From: Apoda limacodes
Lineage: Eukaryota; Arthropoda; Insecta; Lepidoptera; Limacodidae
Direction of reading: 5' to 3'
NCBI GenBank assembly: GCA_946406115.1
Contig: OX291556.1
Span: 12,802,501 to 12,866,500, forward strand
DNA: 64,000 nt
The position numbers and the translations under genes are program-made. Positions 59,227-64,000 of this stretch are shown here, piece by piece (position 1 is the stretch's first letter; the number at the start of each line of letters is the position of its first letter). The notes under the pieces were generated by a model. The model made no database searches. It was not told the DNA's origin and saw only the letters and a list, made by a program, of their open reading frames with translations.

Positions 59227-59497
59227 CGAACGAAAGTCACCGACATAGCCCAGCGCATCAGAAAGTTGAAGTGGCAATGGGCAGGGCACATAGTACGTAG
59301 AACTGATGGTCGATGGGGCCGAAAGGTTCTCGAATGGAGGCCACGGACTGGCAAACGCAGCGTCGGAAGACCGCCCACAAGAAAAGAAGGCCGAAGAAAG
59401 ACGCTGGATGCAGGCCGCTTTCAACCATTTACTTTGGAAATCTATGGGGGAGGCCTATGTTCAGCAGTGGTCTTCTTGCGGCTGAGATGATGATGGA
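59227..59497 (+). mobile_element. RTE-like LINE 3' end
   Basis: The C-terminus of an RTE polymerase: KVTDIAQRIRKLKWQWAGHI, VRRTDGRWGRKVLEWRPRTG, RSVGRP, then in a shifted frame K-S-M-G-E-A-Y-V-Q-Q-W. It ends in a GATGATGATGG tail, the short microsatellite end typical of RTE elements. A frameshift lies near 59400. It is 5'-truncated and inserted in the older repeat. Confidence 0.82.
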
Positions 59498-59594
59498 TTA
59501 ATATAATATAATATATTAATATGTATTTTTATTGTGTTTCTTAATTCTAGAAGATTTGTGTATTTGTAAGATTGATATAAGTACAAGGACTTAA

Positions 59595-59944
59595 GAGAAT
59601 ACGCTTCGGAGCGTCTCCCAGCGTGCTTCAAACAAACGAATTTTTCATTTTTACAACAAAATTGAAGACATGTTCTAGTAATAAAAATCTAGGTCGGCAG
59701 TGTGTCAGTTTTCTGTTAAATTTTATAGTTCAAAAGTATACCGGATTCTAGTTTTTCATACAAATGGTTTAAAAAAGATTTCTAGTTAATTAAAACATTT
59801 CACAAGTTTTTAGAAATCCACAGACATAGGTTTTCGGCTTGGGATTATGACTGAAAAATTTCAGTGATTGATTAGTAAATGTAAAAAACAAATAAGAAAT
59901 TCGTTTGTTTGAAGGCCGCGCGAGGCGCCGCGAAGTGTAGGACA
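59595..59944. mobile_element. TTAA MITE, second copy
   Basis: TTAA at 59591-59594 and 59945-59948 flank a 350-bp relative of the element at 2958-3336. The ends (GAGAATACGCTTCGGAGCG and the inverse of GCGCCGCGAAGTGTAGGAC) are more diverged than in the first copy. Confidence 0.8.
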
Positions 59945-59965
59945 TTAATAAGTCACTAGGAGTTG

Positions 59966-60500
59966 TTTATATTAAGAGAAAAGTTTATTATGGGAACCGT
60001 GTGATGCGTTTGTGATGAAGTTAAGAATTGATCATCTGAAGAATTTATGCTTTGCACATTCCATTGTATCTATAATTTCCTATATATACAATATTATATA
60101 GTGTTCATTACGTATTTTTAAAGATTTTCATCAGGCTGCAATTGTATTATAATAGCTTGCTAGGACACTTTGACAGAATTATGGGTTCAAGTTCTGGCTA
60201 TCGCTCAAATCTTTGCTATCAAAATAGAAATTAAATGCAATAAAAAAATGTCCAGGTAGTCGTAGTTGTAGTCCACCAGACATGGAATTGTGGAAATTCT
60301 CATGTCTGTTGCTTCTTGATAACTCCTCCAAAGGTGATGACCCAGGTGTCGCAAAAGCGGGCCGCTAGGGCGCTGACGAGTTTTGTCAAATTCAAATGCC
60401 ATTTTCCAAGTTCTCCGCTGATTTCTTTAATTTTAGTCTCGGTAGCTCGGTTAACGGTAGGCCTGGTTCAAGTTGTATAGCGATTTTAGATCAAGGCATT

Positions 60501-60505
<5 letters not shown>
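59966..60505. other. no recognised gene
   Basis: Positions 60270-60420 are less AT-rich (GTGATGACCCAGGTGTCGCA, GCGGGCCGCTAGGGCGCTGA). A 65-codon minus-strand ORF there could be an unidentified repeat. Confidence 0.35.
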
Positions 60506-60531
<26 letters not shown>

Positions 60532-61312
60532 AATACCACTAAGGTGGCAAACAAGCCTACGGTCCGCCTGATGGTAAGCGGTCACCGTAGCCTATGGACG
60601 CTTGCAACACAAGGGGCATCACTCGCGCGTTGCCGACCCTTCAGAAATCTAATAACTTCTTTTTTGAAGAACCCCATACTGTAGTCCTTAGAGAAAACCT
60701 TGGCAGGGAGCTCATTCCACAACCCAAGGGTTCGCGGGAGGAAGTTTCTCTGAAACCGCACTGTTCGCGACCATTTTGGTTCCAAAGTGTGAGAATGAAT
60801 TCCCTGTCGATGGCGAGCGGTGCGATGGTAGAAAGTAGCCGTGGGCATCATTTCGAACAATTCCTCAGAACACAATCCATTGTACAAGCGGTAAAACACA
60901 CACAGGGAGGCAAAGTCTCTCCTCAGACTTAAGGGCTCGATACCGCAAGTGAGTTTGGGATCGTCGACAATTCTCACAGCCCGTCGTTGAACCGAGTCAA
61001 AAGGTCCAAGCTGGTATCCGGGTGCACCCGCCCAGAGATGGCAGCAGTACTCCATATGGGGCCGGACTTGCGACTTGTAAAGTAGCAACCTTTGCCCCGA
61101 CGTGAAGTACTGCTTCGCTCTGTCGAGTACACCAAGTTTTTTGGACGCCAGCTTTACCTTGTCTAGCAAATGACCTCGGAACTGAACATCGCTGGAGATG
61201 TCAACGCCAAGGATCCCAATGCTCTTAGAGATGGAGAGGGGAGTGTTCTGGAATTGTGGGACTACAGTGAATGGGGTTTTCTTAGCGGTGAACGCGCAGA
61301 CTTGTGTCTTTG
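60506..61312 (-). mobile_element. jockey-like LINE, 3' 0.8 kb, intact RT C-terminal frame
   Basis: On the minus strand the frame is open from about 61312 to the stop at 60582, about 240 codons of element sequence. It covers KTQVCAFTAKKTPF, SIGILGVDISSDVQFRGHL, LYKSQVRPHMEYCCHLWAGA, FDSVQRRAVRIVDDP, then FEMMPTATFYHRTARHRQ to the C-terminus. This is the region after the palm catalytic box of a jockey-type non-LTR reverse transcriptase; the YxDD box lies upstream and is missing. It ends with a 26-base poly(A) tail (T-run 60506-60531). It is 5'-truncated but otherwise intact, so it is the reference copy for at least eight relics here. The minus-strand ORF upstream of 61312 is flanking DNA. Confidence 0.9.
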
Positions 61313-61314
61313 AA

Positions 61315-61965
61315 GTTCTTTTGTGTGAGTGCTTCTGGTACTCGGAATTATTGTTATTCGGGAGATTACTAAATCCAAATATCAGTATCAATTTGTACAC
61401 AAAGTCAAATTTGCAATGAAACGTTATTTTTTACATCTTGCCATTCCAAAATATACCGTAATAACCGATATGTTTCAAATTTCTCGGCTTGCAACTTCAG
61501 AGATAGGAGTATAAGGCCGATTTTCGAACATATTTTGATGTAAGATAAAAACTTTGTCTCATAAAAGATAAAAAAATATTTGGATATATGCAATAAAAAT
61601 CCATTCATAAGAAACCGCATTTCAATTTCGACTTCTATTAAAAACTTACATAGTAGGAGAATTAACCGCGACATAATATATCGCTGTATGGGATAACTTT
61701 TTTTAGTACAAATGATAAGCATATTCTTTCATTCAATCTTGGGGTAAGAAAACAACTCGGATAAAACGGTTGAAAATACTAGAGACTCGATTATTACTTC
61801 GTAATGAACGAACTACTTACATAAGAGTTTGTGCGGAACTCTCATTGCTTCTCCGGTTTTTTATGTGTATATTTATTTTATCGTCTTTGAGCTTGTCTAG
61901 TTTATAGGATTGATATACTAAGAGCTAGGATTACATAAGTTTTCTAGAATTTATGGTCTATAAAA
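61315..61965. other. no recognised gene
   Basis: A 105-codon hydrophobic minus-strand ORF lies at 61405-61722. It is low-complexity (Leu/Ile/Lys/Phe) with no recognised receptor motif. It is more likely a chance ORF in AT-rich DNA. Confidence 0.35.
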
Positions 61966-61968
61966 TAT

Positions 61969-62282
61969 TCTATACTAATATTATAGATGCGATAGTGTGG
62001 CTGGATGGGATGGACGTTTGTTACTCTATCACGCTAGAATGGCTAAACGGATCTGGATGAAATTTGCCACACAGATAGATTGTAGTCTGTAATAGCATGT
62101 AACATAGGCTCATTTTTATCGCGGAAAATGTAAAAGATTTTGCGGTAATAGCTATAACCAAATTCTACTGAAACGAAACTATAGGTACTTAGCAAACTTT
62201 TTTAGTACAATCAAGGACTTGGTGCAGGTGTCCTACGCCGATAACCACATTTAGGGCGGGTGGAACCGCTGGCAAAAGCTAG
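61969..62282 (+). mobile_element. Helitron-like element with both ends
   Basis: Starts TCTATACTAATATTATAGAT at 61969 and ends GAACCGCTGGCAAAAGCTAG at 62282, so it has the 5'-TC and 3'-CTAG termini expected of Helitron-like elements. It is 314 bp, non-coding, and the best-delimited member of the family in this window. Confidence 0.65.
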
Positions 62283-62654
62283 AACCTAATAAAAAAACTA
62301 TTTAAAATATAAATAAAAGGTACCAACATATTATATACTGTTTTTATCACCATATGCGTTTGCGTGATTGATATCGATACCAATCAAATATAGGAGGTAG
62401 TTTAGTGTCCGAGTTTGTGTAACTTCTCATTTTGTCAATGGTTTCCATTTAGAAGATAGAGCACTAAATGGGACGACGTCTCCTCATGCGAATACGTTCA
62501 CATTTACAACGCATGTTATCTTTATGTTCGAGTTTCACATTTGTTTGCAATCGCTACGTCTTGCAGAAGTAAACATACTATAATTATTTTAAACCCCGGT
62601 TTGTGTAGCATTTACTTTGTGAGATTGTATTTAGATATGAAAGGATTTAATAAA

Positions 62655-62935
62655 AATTTAAAGGAGGCGCTGCGAAATTGATTGTATAAAGAAAGTTATA
62701 TGGTTTTTTTTTTCAAATAAACACTAACAAATAAAACTTACATTTCTTATATTTAAAGTAAATAAAAAAATCTCAGGATTTTGCAAAACTATAGATATAG
62801 GTAGCTTTTTGGCTTAAGATCATGTTGCAAAACTTTTAAGTTGTTTTATTACTTAATTTCAAAAATAGGGTCAATATTTTTTGTATGAAGAACGCTACAA
62901 GTCACCTCGCTTCGGGGAATATCTTCTTACATACA
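62655..62935. mobile_element. decayed relative of the TTAA MITE
   Basis: The right end TTTGTATGAAGAACGCTACA .. CTCGCTTCGGGGAATATCTTC resembles the right end of the 2958 element. The interior (GATATAGGTAGCTTTTTGGC, TTAAGATCATG) follows that of the 59595 copy. The left end GAGGCGCTGCGAAATTG is weak. Confidence 0.5.
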
Positions 62936-62939
62936 TGGC

Positions 62940-63714
62940 TGTTCTTTAGCAAACGGAGTTCATAGAGTAACGGTAATAAATTACTTAAATAAAGGCCGCA
63001 TGCTTGTTTGACACCTCAATAGTGTAAACAAATAAATGTAGAGATAGAAGGTATATCAGTTTTGTATTCGAATCCATAAAGTGGGTCATACTTATATGAA
63101 CATAAAATATTAATGATTTCCGTCAAAAAACGTAAATAAGTCTCTTTCGTCTCCGCATATACGGTCGAATTTATATATTTTATTGCTGATAGACATGTCG
63201 ACGAATTCCTTTGTCGGAATATGTAAATTCTGTCATTGATTTTCCATCAACGCTGAAGAAGAGACACTCATGATAACGTGCTTTCCTTCATTTTAACGTC
63301 TCAAGTTAATAAATAAGTATGAAAGTAATAACAAAAAAACCTACATCAATGTATTAATACATTTAAACAAATTATAAAACTCAACTCAATACTTTTTTCA
63401 AAAAATACGTCAATTTAATGGTTTTTTTGTTGCAAAACTTGCAAATCGAACGGTTGACCTACACACACTATGATTAAACATAGACACTTGCATAAACAGG
63501 CAGTTCGACAGATTAACACAAAAACCTCACCTCTAGACATGGGACTAACTAAAGTTTCACTTTTTGGTGGCAAAAGTGACAAAAATTACAAAACTATCGA
63601 AAACGAACGCATGACAGTTTGTTACAGATGATACTAAAATTTTGATATTTTATAAATCTTATTTAGGTAAGTTTTATCATAATAAAATAAGTATATATTA
63701 CGTATAGATGTAAA
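62940..63714. other. no recognised gene
   Basis: AT-rich, nothing recognised. Confidence 0.4.
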
Positions 63715-64000
63715 TCTGGGCTCAATATAAAAACATATGCGACCTCTGATAGCGAGATAAGCGAGGTGCTTCTCGAAACACACTTTCCAGGATGTTTAGT
63801 CACTGACAACCCATACTGGGAAAATATAAAACACAAAGAACCATCCCCTACAGACTGGAAAGCTTCACATTTGCTGGCCTGGACAATATATTCAAAGCAC
63901 TTTTGAAATGGAGACAAACAACACTTGTACCATATCTAGTTAATATATATAGAGCTTCCATAGCTTACAACTACATACCTCGCCAGTGGAGGGAAGTCAA
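63715..64000 (+). pseudogene. LINE reverse transcriptase fragment, running off the window
   Basis: The frame starting near 63742 reads SDSEISEVLLETHFPGC, the block just before the RT domain in jockey/R1-type LINEs. After a frameshift near 63860 it continues as AGLDNIFKALLKW, then YLVNIYRASIAYNYIPRQWR, which is RT motif 1-2 territory. The sequence ends at the window edge. Its relation to the 60.5-kb LINE family is not shown, since the regions do not overlap. Confidence 0.75.

Larger units (their letters stand above)
59055..59965. repeat. older tRNA-like-headed repeat, split by two insertions
   Basis: The left piece starts GCAGTCAAAAGATTAACCTC, shared with 14308-14327 and 18487-18506. It continues to about 59222, resumes at about 59500-59590 (TATGTATTTTTATTGTGTTT, AAGATTTGTGTATTTGTAAG) and ends 59945-59965 (TTAATAAGTCACTAGGAGTT). 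Compare 57073-57190. Confidence 0.65.

Noticed and set aside
61405..61722. 105-codon hydrophobic ORF as a possible chemoreceptor fragment
   Set aside because: There is no conserved receptor motif, and the composition is what AT-rich DNA gives by chance.

Overview
The window looks like an intergenic-rich stretch of a lepidopteran (moth or butterfly) nuclear genome. The evidence is AT-rich DNA, spliced genes with GT..AG introns of about 0.2-1.1 kb, two members of the juvenile-hormone-binding/takeout (JHBP) family, and many moth-type transposon relics: jockey-like and RTE-like LINE tails, a tRNA-headed SINE, Helitron-like short elements and TTAA-flanked MITEs. I saw no bacterial or organellar gene and no CRISPR array. 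Species cannot be told.

Layout. Positions 1-2420 hold the last three exons of a JHBP/takeout-like gene whose 5' exons lie outside the window. Positions 4180-8040 hold a second, complete five-exon copy (243 codons) on the same strand. Its intron 2 contains two relics of the LINE family that recurs through the window. From 8.1 kb on, the sequence is mostly repeats: an RTE tail, a Helitron-like element and, at about 9.87-10.6 kb, a broken DIRS-type reverse transcriptase. Positions 13.2-21.36 kb are a recent head-to-tail duplication of a unit of about 4.2 kb. Each copy ends in a short MADF-like ORF, and the upstream copy's ORF reads through the duplication junction.

From 21.4 to 64 kb I recognise no complete host gene. 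The region has a GC-rich island (22.8-23.1 kb), one possible orphan exon (26.3-26.5 kb), a piggyBac-type MITE (32.9-33.2 kb), a 1.55 kb foldback element with a 9-bp target duplication and an inner foldback (35.1-36.6 kb), a 5S-rRNA-derived relic (50.2 kb), several small inverted-repeat elements, and a nested pile-up at 59.05-59.97 kb. An older repeat there was split by an RTE insertion and by a TTAA MITE, while an unsplit relative survives at 57.1 kb. The window ends inside a broken LINE reverse transcriptase.

The two JHBP/takeout genes should encode secreted carriers of small hydrophobic ligands. Almost everything else recognisable is mobile DNA in different states of decay. I found no convincing new multi-gene system. 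The most useful leads are the tandem duplication with its chimeric ORF, the 35-36.6 kb foldback element, the nested insertion history near 59.5 kb, and the three TTAA-type inverted-repeat elements.
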